Below, piece after piece: positions 55,426 through 64,000 of a stretch of 64,000 nucleotides of DNA. The stretch comes from JAAXHH01 sp965248395 (GTDB lineage Bacteria > JAAXHH01). The stretch spans positions 496,001-560,000 of the forward strand of contig OZ252103.1 of the NCBI GenBank assembly GCA_965248395.1, given 5' to 3'. The notes beneath the pieces were generated by a model. That model ran no database searches. It worked only from the letters and a program-made list of their open reading frames with translations, and was not told the DNA's origin. Numbering within the stretch: position 1 is the first letter of the stretch; each line of letters begins with the position of its first letter. The position numbers and the translations under genes are program-made.

Positions 55426-55755
55426 TGCGGATTACCTTGTGCCCCAAAGAGCCTGAATCGCCAGCAGCACCGAGCCATAAAACATACCCGTACGCTTGCA
55501 TGTAATATGCTAAATAATTGTAATTACAGCATTTAAGGTGGTAATAAGGTGATACAACAAATCCACGGCAGGCGGAAACGTTGCGGGTGGTATCTATCCA
55601 TAGTATGTAGGGTGAAACAGGTGCTGTCAAGAGATATATCGGAAAGATTTGCACCCCGTTTATGACTAAAAACACCTTGACAAAAACGGGCATTCCGGGT
55701 AATATAGAGGGCTGTTATGTTTTCGAAATATAGATTGAAAAACCGGGGGTAGTCG
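55426..55755. other. Divergent promoter region between dnaA and rpmH
   Basis: 330 bp, AT-rich in its centre. It contains a good plus-strand promoter for rpmH at 55677-55705. The dnaA promoter must also lie here on the minus strand, but I could not define it. No perfect DnaA box is seen. Confidence 0.6.
55677..55705 (+). promoter_or_regulatory. Sigma-70-type promoter for rpmH-rnpA-yidD-yidC
   Basis: TTGACA (55677-55682), a 17-bp spacer, then TAATAT (55700-55705). Predicted transcription start is about 55712, leaving a leader of roughly 45 nt before the rpmH ATG. Confidence 0.75.
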
Positions 55756-55890
55756 ATGAAGCGGACCTTTCAACCAAGCAATCTAAAGCGGCACCGCAGA
55801 CACGGGTTTCGTCGAAGAATGAGTACCAAGGCGGGGCGGTTGATCCTGAGCCGACGCCGCGCCAAGGGACGGACCCGCGTTGCCGTATAG
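55756..55890 (+). CDS. rpmH: 50S ribosomal protein L34
   Basis: A 44-aa, very basic ribosomal protein: MKRTFQPSNLKRHRRHGFRR, then MSTKAGRLILSRRRAKGR. Length and sequence are canonical. It is first in the conserved rpmH-rnpA-yidD-yidC-mnmE-mnmG block and is driven by the promoter at 55677-55705. rnpA begins 14 nt after its stop. Confidence 0.97.
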   Translation: MKRTFQPSNLKRHRRHGFRRRMSTKAGRLILSRRRAKGRTRVAV

Positions 55891-55904
55891 GCGCCGCCGG
55901 AACG

Positions 55905-56294
55905 ATGCAGGACCGATACTCCATGGCCGCCGGTTCCCGACGTTTTCCCCACGACGAACGCATGAGACACCGGTGGGAGTTCGACCGGGTCAAGAAAAGC
56001 GGACTAACCGTCAGGGGACCTTCGATGATCCTGTCCCTGGCATCCTGTTCGGACCAGCTCGAGCGCCGGGTCGGTTTCATCGTGACCAAACACTACGGTG
56101 GCGCTGTCAAGCGTAACTTGGTGCGCAGGAGAATGCGGGAGATCTACCGGCTCAACAGAAACCGGCTGAAGAGAGGGATGCACCTGGTGCTCATTGCCCG
56201 CAGTCGCAGGCAGGAAGTCTCGTACCACCAGATGAACGAGGAGTTCCTTTCCCTCTACCGTACCGCGGTGACACGTTTATGTGGAAAAGGCTGA
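55905..56294 (+). CDS. rnpA: Ribonuclease P protein component
   Basis: A 129-aa basic protein that assists the RNase P RNA in maturing tRNA 5' ends. The RNR motif reads GGAVKRNLVRRRMREIYRL, and RVGFIVTKHYG is the preceding strand. A second in-frame Met (position 6) could be the start. It overlaps yidD by 16 nt and follows rpmH by 14 nt, so it is co-transcribed. Confidence 0.94.
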   Translation: MQDRYSMAAGSRRFPHDERMRHRWEFDRVKKSGLTVRGPSMILSLASCSDQLERRVGFIVTKHYGGAVKRNLVRRRMREIYRLNRNRLKRGMHLVLIARSRRQEVSYHQMNEEFLSLYRTAVTRLCGKG

Positions 56295-56524
56295 CCACGG
56301 CAATTGCAACCACGCTCGTATGGGGTGTCCGCGGCTATCAACTCGTAGTATCCCCGTTCCTTCCGCCAAGCTGCAGGTTTACCCCCACCTGTTCGAAATA
56401 CACCATTGAAGCGCTGGAACGACGGGGCCTGTTCCCCGGAACCTACCTCGCCGTGCGGCGATTGCTGCGCTGCCATCCCTTTCACCCGGGCGGCTACGAT
56501 CCGGTGGAGCAACCACACGAATAG
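56279..56524 (+). CDS. yidD: Membrane protein insertion efficiency factor YidD
   Basis: An 81-aa membrane-associated protein with the family's cysteine-rich core PPSCRFTPTCSKYTIEALERRG and RRLLRCHPFHPGGYDPV. It starts inside the end of rnpA, coupling translation. yidC follows after about 40 bp. Family members improve membrane insertion by YidC/Sec. Confidence 0.95.
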   Translation: MWKRLTTAIATTLVWGVRGYQLVVSPFLPPSCRFTPTCSKYTIEALERRGLFPGTYLAVRRLLRCHPFHPGGYDPVEQPHE

Positions 56525-56563
56525 CCGCATGCCGCGGCTTACAACCCTGGAATCACACCAACA

Positions 56564-58330
56564 ATGGAAAAACGGGTACTCGGCGCCTTCGGACTCATAA
56601 TCCTGACGTGGATCGGTTACTACTACATTATATATCCCATGTACGCGCCCACGCGCCCCCCTCCCGTCGACCGGTCGTTTACACAGGAGCCGACGGGGGG
56701 CGATCCGGCAGGTGACTATCTTGCAGAGGACTACCCGGCGAGCGAGCCCGCCGAACCGGCCTACGAAGCCCCGAAGGTCGCCGGCGACCCCGACCCGGTC
56801 CCGACCCGGTCCGTTCGAAATGAAAACTCCCCTCCAAGGGATCTTGCCGCGGACAGCTGGGACCGTTCCGAGCGCGTGATGTTTCTCCCCCCGGTCGAGG
56901 GCGCCCCGGAACCCCGTGACATCGTCGTTGGAAACCAGTACTTCCGTGGCGTGATTAGCACGGAGGGCGGCGTAATAACCAGTTGGCAACTGAAGGATTA
57001 CAGGGGAATCGGCGGAGAACGGGTGGAACTCATTCCTCCCGGCCGCGAAACGGGCCCCGATATCATTCTAACCACGGAGCGGGGACCCCGCAGCACCCGG
57101 GCTCTGCGCTTCTCGGCGGACCGGGACGCGGCCACGATCGGTCCGGGGCAGGTCACTGTCGCGTTGACGCTCACGGCGGATACACCCGGGGGCCTCACCA
57201 TCACCAAGGTTTTCGTAGTCAATCGGGACGACTACGCCGTGGATCTCCAGGTGAAGATCGACGGCGGGGAGAACCTGGCCCTGGGCAGCAAGTACTATCT
57301 CCGGTGGGGCGGCGGTATCAACGTTACGGAAACGGACTGGGACATGGACATATACGCCTTCAGGGGATTTGCCTCGCTCAACGATACGGTGATCGATGAA
57401 GATCTCGGAGGAGACTACGAAGATCCCAGGCCCGAGACCACGGGCGAAACGCACTGGGTCGGCGTTCGCAGCAAATATTTCTTCGCCGCCATGGTGCCCG
57501 TGGACAGGAAGGCCAGGGGATACCGCCTGAACGGCAGGCCCGTCACGCGCCCCCAGTACGAGGACAGGCAGATCGCCGCGGAGCTGTCCATGGGTCTCGC
57601 TTCACCTCTCGTGGACAACTTTCTCATCTACCTGGGGCCGGTTCACTACGATACCCTGGAAAAATACGGATACGGGCTCGAGGCCGCCGTCGATCTCGGA
57701 TGGACGATCATACAGCCGATCAGCAAGATTACACTCATATCCCTGGTCTGGCTGCACCAGTTCATCACCAACTACGGCATGGTCATCATCGTCCTGTCCA
57801 TCTTCGTGAAGATCCTGCTTTTTCCCCTGACCCACAAGAGCATGAAGGCCACGCAGGGCATGTCCCAGTTGCAGCCTAAAATGGAATCGCTCAAGGAGAA
57901 GTTCAAGAACGATTCGACCAAGCTGAATCAGGAGATGATGAAGCTGTACAGGGGAGCGGGGGTAAACCCCCTGGGCGGTTGTCTGCCCCTGGTGCTGCAG
58001 ATGCCGATCCTCATCGCGCTCTATACCATTTTCAGCAGCACGATTGAACTGAGGGACGCGCCATTCGTCGGGTGGATACAGGACTTGTCCCTGAAGGATC
58101 CGTACTATATCCTACCGATCCTAATGGGCGCCACGATGCTGCTCCAGTCCAAGATGACGATGAAGGATCCCCGTCAGGCCATGTTCATCTATATCATGCC
58201 CGTCGTGCTGTTCTTCATCATGAAGGATCTGCCCTCCGGTCTCATACTGTACTGGACCATGGTCAACGTGCTGACCATCGCACAACAGGCGATACAGAAC
58301 CATTTTTTCCCGGTTCAACCCGCAAAATGA
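56564..58330 (+). CDS. yidC: Membrane protein insertase YidC
   Basis: A 588-aa inner-membrane insertase of the Gram-negative long form. An N-terminal helix (GAFGLIILTWIGYYYIIYPMY) is followed by a proline/glutamate-rich linker and a large periplasmic beta domain (residues about 110-350). Five C-terminal helices follow, including FITNYGMVIIVLSIFVKILLF and GGCLPLVLQMPILIALYTIF. The large periplasmic domain supports a diderm cell envelope. mnmE starts 43 bp downstream. Confidence 0.95.
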   Translation: MEKRVLGAFGLIILTWIGYYYIIYPMYAPTRPPPVDRSFTQEPTGGDPAGDYLAEDYPASEPAEPAYEAPKVAGDPDPVPTRSVRNENSPPRDLAADSWDRSERVMFLPPVEGAPEPRDIVVGNQYFRGVISTEGGVITSWQLKDYRGIGGERVELIPPGRETGPDIILTTERGPRSTRALRFSADRDAATIGPGQVTVALTLTADTPGGLTITKVFVVNRDDYAVDLQVKIDGGENLALGSKYYLRWGGGINVTETDWDMDIYAFRGFASLNDTVIDEDLGGDYEDPRPETTGETHWVGVRSKYFFAAMVPVDRKARGYRLNGRPVTRPQYEDRQIAAELSMGLASPLVDNFLIYLGPVHYDTLEKYGYGLEAAVDLGWTIIQPISKITLISLVWLHQFITNYGMVIIVLSIFVKILLFPLTHKSMKATQGMSQLQPKMESLKEKFKNDSTKLNQEMMKLYRGAGVNPLGGCLPLVLQMPILIALYTIFSSTIELRDAPFVGWIQDLSLKDPYYILPILMGATMLLQSKMTMKDPRQAMFIYIMPVVLFFIMKDLPSGLILYWTMVNVLTIAQQAIQNHFFPVQPAK

Positions 58331-58373
58331 CGCAGGCTCCTGGGCGCAGGGGACCGCGCGTCTCGATATTCCC

Positions 58374-59756
58374 ATGACCCCGCAGGCCCTGAACGATACC
58401 ATTGCCGCGATCGGCACGCCGCCCGGACAGGGCGGTCTCTGCGTAGTGCGCATGAGCGGCCCCGAGTCGTTTTCCATCGCCGACCGGGTATTCAGCGGCG
58501 CCGATCGGCCGTCCGAGTGCCGGACGCACACCATCCATCACGGATACGTCATCGATCCCCAGAGTCGTGAACGGGTCGATGAAGTGCTCATGTCGCTATT
58601 CAAGTCGCCACGCTCCTACACCCGCGAGGACCTGATCGAATTCAGCGGCCATGGTGGCATGGTACCCGGCGGCATGATCCTGGATGTGCTGATCCGGTCA
58701 GGCGCCCGGCTGGCGGAACCCGGCGAGTTCACCAAGCGCGCTTTTATCAACGGCCGGATCGACCTGTTGCAGGCCGAAGCGGTAGGCGAATTGATCAGGG
58801 CGCGTACCGACGCCTGCGCGAGGGCGGCACTCAGACAGCTGAACGGAACCTGCTCTCAACAGATAGACGAATCCAGGATGAAACTAATACAAGTTATTGC
58901 ATTTATTGAAGTAACGCTCGATTTCACCGAAGAGGGCATCCCAGATATGGAACCCCGGACCTTCCTGGATCAACTCCGCTCCGTTCAGGAAGCGCTGGAC
59001 CAACTTATCAAGTCGTCCCACGAGACTCGCGTGCTGAGAGACGGGATCCGGATCGCATTGCTCGGAAAGCCCAACGTGGGGAAGTCCAGCCTGCTGAATA
59101 TGCTGATCTCGCGGGACCGGGCCATTGTACACCCGGAGTCGGGGACGACGCGGGATACCATCGAGGAGAGCATCGACATCCGCGGTGTGCCCGTTACTTT
59201 CGTAGACACGGCGGGAATCCGGACGACGTCGGAGATCATTGAACAGCAAGGAGTTGCAAGGTCGCAAATTGAACTGGAGCAGGCCGATATTCCACTGGTG
59301 GTGTTCGATGCATCCCGGCCGCCTGACGAGGATGATCGGAGACTGGTGGATCTGTTGTCCAGTCGGGATGGCGTGTTTATATTAAACAAGTGTGATTTGG
59401 ATTCCTACAATCCGGAATCCTACGCGAAATTGACTGCGGACGGGCGTTGCGTCAGGACTTCGGCGAAGAACGGCACTGGAACCGAAGACCTGTTGAAAAC
59501 GATTCTTGAAAATGCGCAGTACGATCCCGCCCGATTCGAATCGGGTCTCGTTATCAATGCCCGTCAGGGGGATCTACTGAACCAGGCCAAGGCGAGCCTG
59601 GACCGCGGTGTCGGAGTCCTGGCAGAAGGGCTCGGCGCCGAGATGGCTGCCATTGATCTGCGAGAATGCGTACAGCACCTCGGCGTTCTTGTAGGAAAAG
59701 ACATCGGTGACGCGGTTCTGGACCATGTCTTCTCCAGGTTCTGTATAGGTAAATGA
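58374..59756 (+). CDS. mnmE: tRNA uridine-5-carboxymethylaminomethyl modification GTPase MnmE
   Basis: A 460-aa GTPase that works with MnmG to modify U34 of certain tRNAs. The N-terminal folate-binding domain has DTIAAIGTPPGQGGLCVVRM. The G domain has GKPNVGKSSLLNMLI (P-loop), PESGTTRDT, FVDTAGIR and ILNKCDLD. The C-terminal FCIGK carries the catalytic Cys. Its stop codon TGA is immediately followed by a parS-like palindrome (59757-59772). Confidence 0.96.
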   Translation: MTPQALNDTIAAIGTPPGQGGLCVVRMSGPESFSIADRVFSGADRPSECRTHTIHHGYVIDPQSRERVDEVLMSLFKSPRSYTREDLIEFSGHGGMVPGGMILDVLIRSGARLAEPGEFTKRAFINGRIDLLQAEAVGELIRARTDACARAALRQLNGTCSQQIDESRMKLIQVIAFIEVTLDFTEEGIPDMEPRTFLDQLRSVQEALDQLIKSSHETRVLRDGIRIALLGKPNVGKSSLLNMLISRDRAIVHPESGTTRDTIEESIDIRGVPVTFVDTAGIRTTSEIIEQQGVARSQIELEQADIPLVVFDASRPPDEDDRRLVDLLSSRDGVFILNKCDLDSYNPESYAKLTADGRCVRTSAKNGTGTEDLLKTILENAQYDPARFESGLVINARQGDLLNQAKASLDRGVGVLAEGLGAEMAAIDLRECVQHLGVLVGKDIGDAVLDHVFSRFCIGK

Positions 59757-59772
59757 TGTTCCACGTGAAACA
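59757..59772. promoter_or_regulatory. parS-like site 1
   Basis: TGTTCCACGTGAAACA, matching the parS consensus TGTTNCACGTGAAACA that ParB binds. It lies between mnmE and mnmG, starting at the base after the mnmE stop. A second site is at 61678-61693. Confidence 0.88.
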
Positions 59773-59801
59773 TGGGACACGCGGTGGACGGAAGTGATCC
59801 G

Positions 59802-61706
59802 ATGAAAAAGGTTGAAGTCCTCGTTATCGGCGGCGGCCACGCCGGATGTGAAGCCGCCCTGGCATCGGCGAGAATGGGCGTCGGAACGGCGCTCGTCACT
59901 CTCGAAGCTTCGAAGATCGGCCAGATGTCCTGCAATCCGTCCATCGGTGGTTTGGGAAAGGGACAGTTGGTGCGTGAGGTCGATGCGCTCGGCGGAGAGA
60001 TGGGCAAGGCCGCCGATGCGACGGCCGTGCAGGTTAAGATGCTGAACACGCGCAAGGGTCCGGCTGTACAATCCCTGAGAACCCAGAATGACCGGGTCGC
60101 GTATCGGGACTACATGCAGCGGGTCATCGGCGACACCGCGAATCTTACGGTGGTGGAGGGGGAGGTATCCCATCTGGATGTCGATAATCGTCGAGTGGCA
60201 GGAATACGTACGAGCGATGGAAGGTCCATTTCATGCCAGGCCGTGGTCGTGGCCTCTGGAACATTTCTTAACGGAGTCATGCATCGTGGATCGAGCAACG
60301 CACCCGGAGGGCGCCTTGGAGAAAAGGCGGCGACGGAATTGTCCGATTCCCTTCGTGCACTCGGATTCAATATAGGCCGGCTGAAGACGGGAACCCCGCC
60401 CCGTATAGACGGTAACTCCATAGATAACAGTGAGTTGGAGATCATACCCGGCGACGAATATCCTGAACATTTCTCCCATGAAAGATTGTCTCCAGCCGAT
60501 GAGCAACTGCCCTGTTACCTGACGTTCACGAACGCCCGGACCCACGAGATCATTGGTTCCGCGCTGGATCAGTCACCCATGTACTCGGGGCGGATCACCG
60601 GTCGGGGTCCCAGGTACTGTCCTTCCGTAGAGGACAAGATCGTAAGGTTCCCGGATAGGGACAGTCACCAGATCATCCTGGAACCGGAGGGCTGGAATAC
60701 CGACGAAGTATATGTAAACGGCTTTTCAACAAGCCTTCCGGAACCGGTGCAGGACCAGGCGCTGCACACGATCAAGGGCTTGGAAAACGCGGTAATACTC
60801 CAATTCGGATACGCCGTGGAATACGATTTCATTCCGCCTGAAAACCTGACCCGGACCCTTGAGACGCGGCAGGTCGCCGGGTTGTTTCTCGCTGGACAGA
60901 TCAATGGGACCACGGGTTACGAAGAGGCCGCGGCGCAGGGTATTCTGGCTGGTATAAACGCCGCGCTATCGGTGCGAAACAGTTCGCCTTTCACGCTGGA
61001 CAGGGGTGAAGCCTATATTGGTGTGATGATAGACGATCTGATCACGAAAGGCGCGGACGAACCCTACCGGATGTTCACGTCACGGGCCGAATATCGACTC
61101 CTGTTGAGGCACGACAACGCAGACATGCGTCTTTCGGATCGCGCTTACAAAATCGGCGTGATAACCAGGGAGAGGCATGACGCTACCGCTGAGAGGCGCC
61201 GATTGGTGGAAGCAGAAACGGATCGACTTAAACGGGTTTACGTGGTCCCGGAAAAGGTCAATCCGTTGTTGAAAGCCAAGTCGTCGGCACCGGTTTCAGA
61301 GCCGGTCGCTCTATATAAGTTGTTGTCCCGCCCCGAGATACAGTATGCGGATATCTACCCTGTCGATCCAGACGCGATGGACCATGAACCCTCGGCCATA
61401 GGCCAGATACAGACTGCGGTAAAGTATGCCGGATACCTCGAACGTCAGCAGAAGGACATCGAACGCATGCGGTCGTGGGAATCACGTGCCATTCCCTCGG
61501 GATTTGATTACGCATCCATAAAAGCCCTGTCACACGAAGCCCGCGAGAAAATGGGAAAAAGCAGGCCGCAGAACGTAGGTCAGGCTTCCCGAATCCCCGG
61601 CGTGACCCCGGCAGACCTGTCCATCCTCGTCGTACACCTGGAACGATATGCATCCATCGCCCGCGGTGAAGACCAGGTGTTCCACGTGGAACATCGCAAG
61701 TCATGA
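59802..61706 (+). CDS. mnmG: tRNA uridine-5-carboxymethylaminomethyl modification enzyme MnmG
   Basis: A 634-aa FAD enzyme, partner of MnmE. The FAD-binding loop is VIGGGHAGCEAALASARMG. MSCNPSIGGLGKGQLVREVDALGG, GTFLNGVMHRG and PPENLTRTLETRQVAGLFLAGQINGTTGYEEA are family signatures. The ATG at 59802 (MKKVEVLVIG) follows GGAAG at normal spacing; the ATG 30 nt upstream overlaps the parS-like site and is less likely. A second parS-like sequence is within its last codons. rsmG starts 2 nt after its stop. Confidence 0.96.
   Translation: MKKVEVLVIGGGHAGCEAALASARMGVGTALVTLEASKIGQMSCNPSIGGLGKGQLVREVDALGGEMGKAADATAVQVKMLNTRKGPAVQSLRTQNDRVAYRDYMQRVIGDTANLTVVEGEVSHLDVDNRRVAGIRTSDGRSISCQAVVVASGTFLNGVMHRGSSNAPGGRLGEKAATELSDSLRALGFNIGRLKTGTPPRIDGNSIDNSELEIIPGDEYPEHFSHERLSPADEQLPCYLTFTNARTHEIIGSALDQSPMYSGRITGRGPRYCPSVEDKIVRFPDRDSHQIILEPEGWNTDEVYVNGFSTSLPEPVQDQALHTIKGLENAVILQFGYAVEYDFIPPENLTRTLETRQVAGLFLAGQINGTTGYEEAAAQGILAGINAALSVRNSSPFTLDRGEAYIGVMIDDLITKGADEPYRMFTSRAEYRLLLRHDNADMRLSDRAYKIGVITRERHDATAERRRLVEAETDRLKRVYVVPEKVNPLLKAKSSAPVSEPVALYKLLSRPEIQYADIYPVDPDAMDHEPSAIGQIQTAVKYAGYLERQQKDIERMRSWESRAIPSGFDYASIKALSHEAREKMGKSRPQNVGQASRIPGVTPADLSILVVHLERYASIARGEDQVFHVEHRKS
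61678..61693. promoter_or_regulatory. parS-like site 2 (inside mnmG 3' end)
   Basis: TGTTCCACGTGGAACA, a perfect palindrome fitting the parS pattern. It lies in the coding end of mnmG (encoding VFHVEH), 13 bp before the stop codon, 1.9 kb from site 1. Confidence 0.88.
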
Positions 61707-61707
61707 C

Positions 61708-62397
61708 ATGGATTCAATCGCGCAGTTGGCAAAAAGCATTGAGAAAACGGGCCATCGGTTGGACAGGGGTAAACTCGACGCCTTTGAACTATACCGGGAT
61801 GAGATCCTGCGTGTAAACGCCTTGCTTGGCCTGATATCCAAGAACGATATTGATCGCATCCCGCTGCGGCACTTTCTGGATTCGCTGACGCCCGCACTGC
61901 ACGACGTTCTACCGAATGGCGATACAATACTGGATATCGGCAGCGGGTGTGGTTTGCCAGGAATTCCCCTGGCTATATTCCTGCCTGATACAGATTTCGT
62001 CCTGGTCGAATCAAACCGGAAGAAGATCGCATTTTTACGTCACGTGAGACGTATTCTTTCGTTAAGCAATGTAACTGTGCTTCATTGTCGAGCGGAAATG
62101 ATGAGAAAGGAAGCACCGGGAAAAGTGTATGACGTCGCCGTAGCCAGGGCGGTCGGTTCGGTCGGTCAACTGGCGGCCTGGAGCAGTTGCGTATTGAAGC
62201 CGGGTGGTAAACTGATCTGTTACAAGGGACCGAATCCTGAAGAGGAAATAGAGGCGTCGAGAAGAGATATGGAAGAACGGGGGATGGTGTTGGAAAACAT
62301 ACATCGGTACGAACCAGGAAATCTCAGTTCTTTTACGCTTGTCGTGTTCAGAAAAAGCATTCATCCCGGAGCTGTGTCAGAAGGCTGCATGCCTTAG
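61708..62397 (+). CDS. rsmG: 16S rRNA (guanine527-N7)-methyltransferase RsmG
   Basis: A 229-aa SAM-dependent methyltransferase acting on 16S rRNA G527. The SAM-binding loop is ILDIGSGCGLPGIPLAIFLP, followed by VLVESNRKKIAFLRHV and DVAVARAVGSVGQLAAW. The ATG at 61708 is 2 nt after the mnmG stop and gives the usual N-terminus; an earlier frame inside mnmG is not needed. No parA or parB follows; the next gene is on the opposite strand. Confidence 0.94.
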   Translation: MDSIAQLAKSIEKTGHRLDRGKLDAFELYRDEILRVNALLGLISKNDIDRIPLRHFLDSLTPALHDVLPNGDTILDIGSGCGLPGIPLAIFLPDTDFVLVESNRKKIAFLRHVRRILSLSNVTVLHCRAEMMRKEAPGKVYDVAVARAVGSVGQLAAWSSCVLKPGGKLICYKGPNPEEEIEASRRDMEERGMVLENIHRYEPGNLSSFTLVVFRKSIHPGAVSEGCMP

Positions 62398-62546
62398 AGT
62401 GGAGAATGCACGTCAGATCCACCAGAAAAACACCGATGAAACAGACTAACCCTCCTCCGATCAAAGACCGCAGGCCATTCGCGGGTATACATAATATTAT
62501 ACGCTTTTTACCGCACGTTAACAGTAATATGTAATCGTTTGAAATA

Positions 62547-63788
62547 TCAGTAGTTACGGTCATCTGACAGCTCACTGTATCCACCAAGCAACATAACCTC
62601 GATTTCCTGTCCCGCCTTCATGAATTCCTGGTCTTCGTGACTGACAGCCAGTCCATCGGCAATGGACATTGATCTCAGTATGCCGGAACCCTGGGCTCCG
62701 GTGCGTGAGGCGAAAATCTTGTCGCCGCGCTTCTGAAGGGTGACGCGAATGAACTGTTTTCGTCCAAGCGATTTCGTCATGTCACCCAACAGCAGAGCCT
62801 TGATCGTGGGACGGTAGAGATGAGTGTAGCCCTGCATTTTGAGCAGGGCGGGTCGCATGAAAAGCTCGAAGGTCACCATGGAAGCCACCGGGTTTCCCGG
62901 CAGGCCGAATACTATGGTGTCGTCGATGGCGCCGAAGGCAAGAGGGCGGCCCGGCGTCATGGAAACCTTCCAGAAAGCCATGGACGTGCCGACAGCCTCA
63001 AGCGCGGACTTAACGAAATCGTATTCTCCCACCGAGACCCCTCCCGAGGTGATGATCGCGTCCGCAACGAGTCCGTCGCGCAGGGCCCGCTCGAGGGCGT
63101 CCTGCGTGTCGGGAAAGATACCAAGCCTTAGGGGGACGGCGCCGGCATCCGCCACCAGGGCGGTGAGCGCGTACCCGTTGCTGTCCACGATTTTGCCGTC
63201 TTCCAGGGGTTCGTCCACGTCTACGATTTCGTCGCCGGTGGAAAGTATGGCCACCCGGGGCCGGCGGTAAACGGATACATAGGAACGATTGGTAGAGGCG
63301 AGCAGGCCGACTTCGGCCGGCCGCAGCAACATACCGGACCGGAGGATGAGGTCGCCGTCGCGGATGTCTTCACCGGTCCTGCGCAGATCGGTACCGGCTT
63401 CCACGGGCTGGAGAATGCGTACGTGGTTGTCATCCACCCGCAAGGTGCGCTCGGCCCGGACGATGGTATCGGCGCCGTCGGGCACCGGCGCGCCAGTCAT
63501 GATGTGGATAGACTGTCCTGGTCCGACGGATCGCTTTGCCCGGTATCCCGCGGGCAGGTCCTCAACGATCTCCAGTTCCACGGGAGCGTTCGGCGAAGAC
63601 GGGACCGTGTCCTCGGCACGCACCGCGTAGCCGTCCATGGCGGAATTGTCCCATGGCGGCTGGTTTCTCGTAGCGTGGACATCTTCCGCCAGCACGCGGC
63701 CTTGCGACGACACGATATCGACGCGCTCGACGCCGATGGGTCGGATCCGGTTCAATATGGAATCACGAGCTTCGATGACGGAGATCAT
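62547..63788 (-). CDS. moeA: Molybdopterin molybdenumtransferase MoeA
   Basis: A 413-aa enzyme that inserts molybdate into molybdopterin-AMP to form the molybdenum cofactor. QPPWDNSAMDGYAVRAED, RTGEDIRDGDLILRSGM, TSGGVSVGEYDFVKSALE and FGLPGNPVASMVTFELFMRP are family signatures. GSGILRSMSIADGLAV is in the C-terminal domain. The GAGGGA ribosome site is 7 nt before the ATG. A second moeA-like gene ends 10 nt upstream of it in the same direction. Confidence 0.95.
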   Translation of the reverse strand: MISVIEARDSILNRIRPIGVERVDIVSSQGRVLAEDVHATRNQPPWDNSAMDGYAVRAEDTVPSSPNAPVELEIVEDLPAGYRAKRSVGPGQSIHIMTGAPVPDGADTIVRAERTLRVDDNHVRILQPVEAGTDLRRTGEDIRDGDLILRSGMLLRPAEVGLLASTNRSYVSVYRRPRVAILSTGDEIVDVDEPLEDGKIVDSNGYALTALVADAGAVPLRLGIFPDTQDALERALRDGLVADAIITSGGVSVGEYDFVKSALEAVGTSMAFWKVSMTPGRPLAFGAIDDTIVFGLPGNPVASMVTFELFMRPALLKMQGYTHLYRPTIKALLLGDMTKSLGRKQFIRVTLQKRGDKIFASRTGAQGSGILRSMSIADGLAVSHEDQEFMKAGQEIEVMLLGGYSELSDDRNY

Positions 63789-63798
63789 GGCGAATCCC

Positions 63799-64000
63799 TC
63801 AGGAAACGGTGTGGCCGACGCTGCCCATCAGCAGAACGGTGATCTCGGTACCCCGGGAAAGAGACTTGACGCCCGTTTCCACGATGACGAGACCGTTCGT
63901 ACCGGTCATGGAACTGAGCATGCCCGATCCCTGTCCGGCCACGGTCGATGCGAGAAACCGGCCATTTGTGCAGGTGACCCTGGCGCGGAGGTAGTGGCGC
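63799..64000 (-). CDS. MoeA paralogue, 3' end only (runs off right edge)
   Basis: The last 66 codons of a second MoeA-like protein, ending at a TGA at 63799-63801. The C-terminal domain IV is recognisable: STVAGQGSGMLSSMTGTNGL and the final strand GTEITVLLMG, parallel to the same positions in the next gene. Two tandem MoeA proteins are common and may handle molybdenum versus tungsten or different steps. The start and most of the gene lie outside the window. Confidence 0.85.
   Translation of the reverse strand, partial: RHYLRARVTCTNGRFLASTVAGQGSGMLSSMTGTNGLVIVETGVKSLSRGTEITVLLMGSVGHTVS

Overview
The window is a bacterial chromosome segment that spans the replication origin. The rpmH-rnpA-yidD-yidC-mnmE-mnmG-rsmG block on the plus strand diverges from dnaA, and oriC, dnaN, recF, a DciA-like gene, gyrB and gyrA follow dnaA on the minus strand. 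The organism is most likely a Gram-negative, uncultivated-type bacterium of the FCB group or a related phylum (Latescibacterota/Gemmatimonadota-like). The hints are the LysW-carrier amino-acid pathway, a Ccm cytochrome c system with a Cys-type CcmE, DUF4159 and DUF1207-like proteins, and several large exported proteins of unknown function. This placement is inference; no rRNA gene is present to confirm it.

Layout. (1) 1-7,400: a lower-GC accessory region on the minus strand holding a thiopeptide/azole-type RiPP gene cluster. It has a 60-aa candidate precursor peptide, an ABC exporter (ATPase plus permease), a SpaB C-terminal-like/thiopeptide-type enzyme, a YcaO cyclodehydratase, an E1-like zinc protein and an RRE-type leader-binding protein that runs off the left edge. 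An IS256-family element sits inside codon 23 of the exporter permease. (2) 7,400-16,700: a mobile-element-rich stretch with an IS630-family element inside a small coiled-coil-like gene, a second IS256 copy, a decayed IS3-family element, and three hypothetical or exported proteins. (3) 16,700-28,980: core metabolism (gap, acnA, a threonine synthase, truA) mixed with an outer-membrane-type protein, a heptad-repeat protein, the third IS256 copy, an exported protein and an orphan EcfT. (4) 28,950-34,650, minus strand: trmJ and a ccm operon (ccmE, a CcmI-like zinc ribbon, a carboxypeptidase-regulatory-like membrane protein, ccmA, ccmB, ccmC, ccmD-like). (5) 34,930-37,970, plus strand: a MoxR ATPase, a CoxE-like VWA protein and a DUF4159 protein. 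(6) 38,020-45,660, minus strand: a LysW-dependent lysine/arginine operon (lysW, two tandem LysX-like ligases, lysY, hisS, lysZ, lysJ, lysK), with a candidate transcription attenuator between lysW and the first LysX-like gene. (7) 45,780-62,400: the origin region. Two parS-like sites flank mnmG, but no parA or parB gene follows rsmG. (8) 62,540-64,000: two tandem moeA-like genes, the second cut by the window edge.

The most notable system is the RiPP cluster. Its genes are translationally coupled by ATGA or TAATG overlaps. Its precursor has a Cys/Ser/Thr-rich core. Removing the IS256 element with one copy of the target duplication restores a continuous exporter permease, so the insertion looks recent. 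The candidate attenuator of the Lys/Arg operon is the most notable regulatory element: a 25-codon Lys/Arg/His-rich leader peptide, an anti-terminator hairpin and a strong intrinsic terminator.
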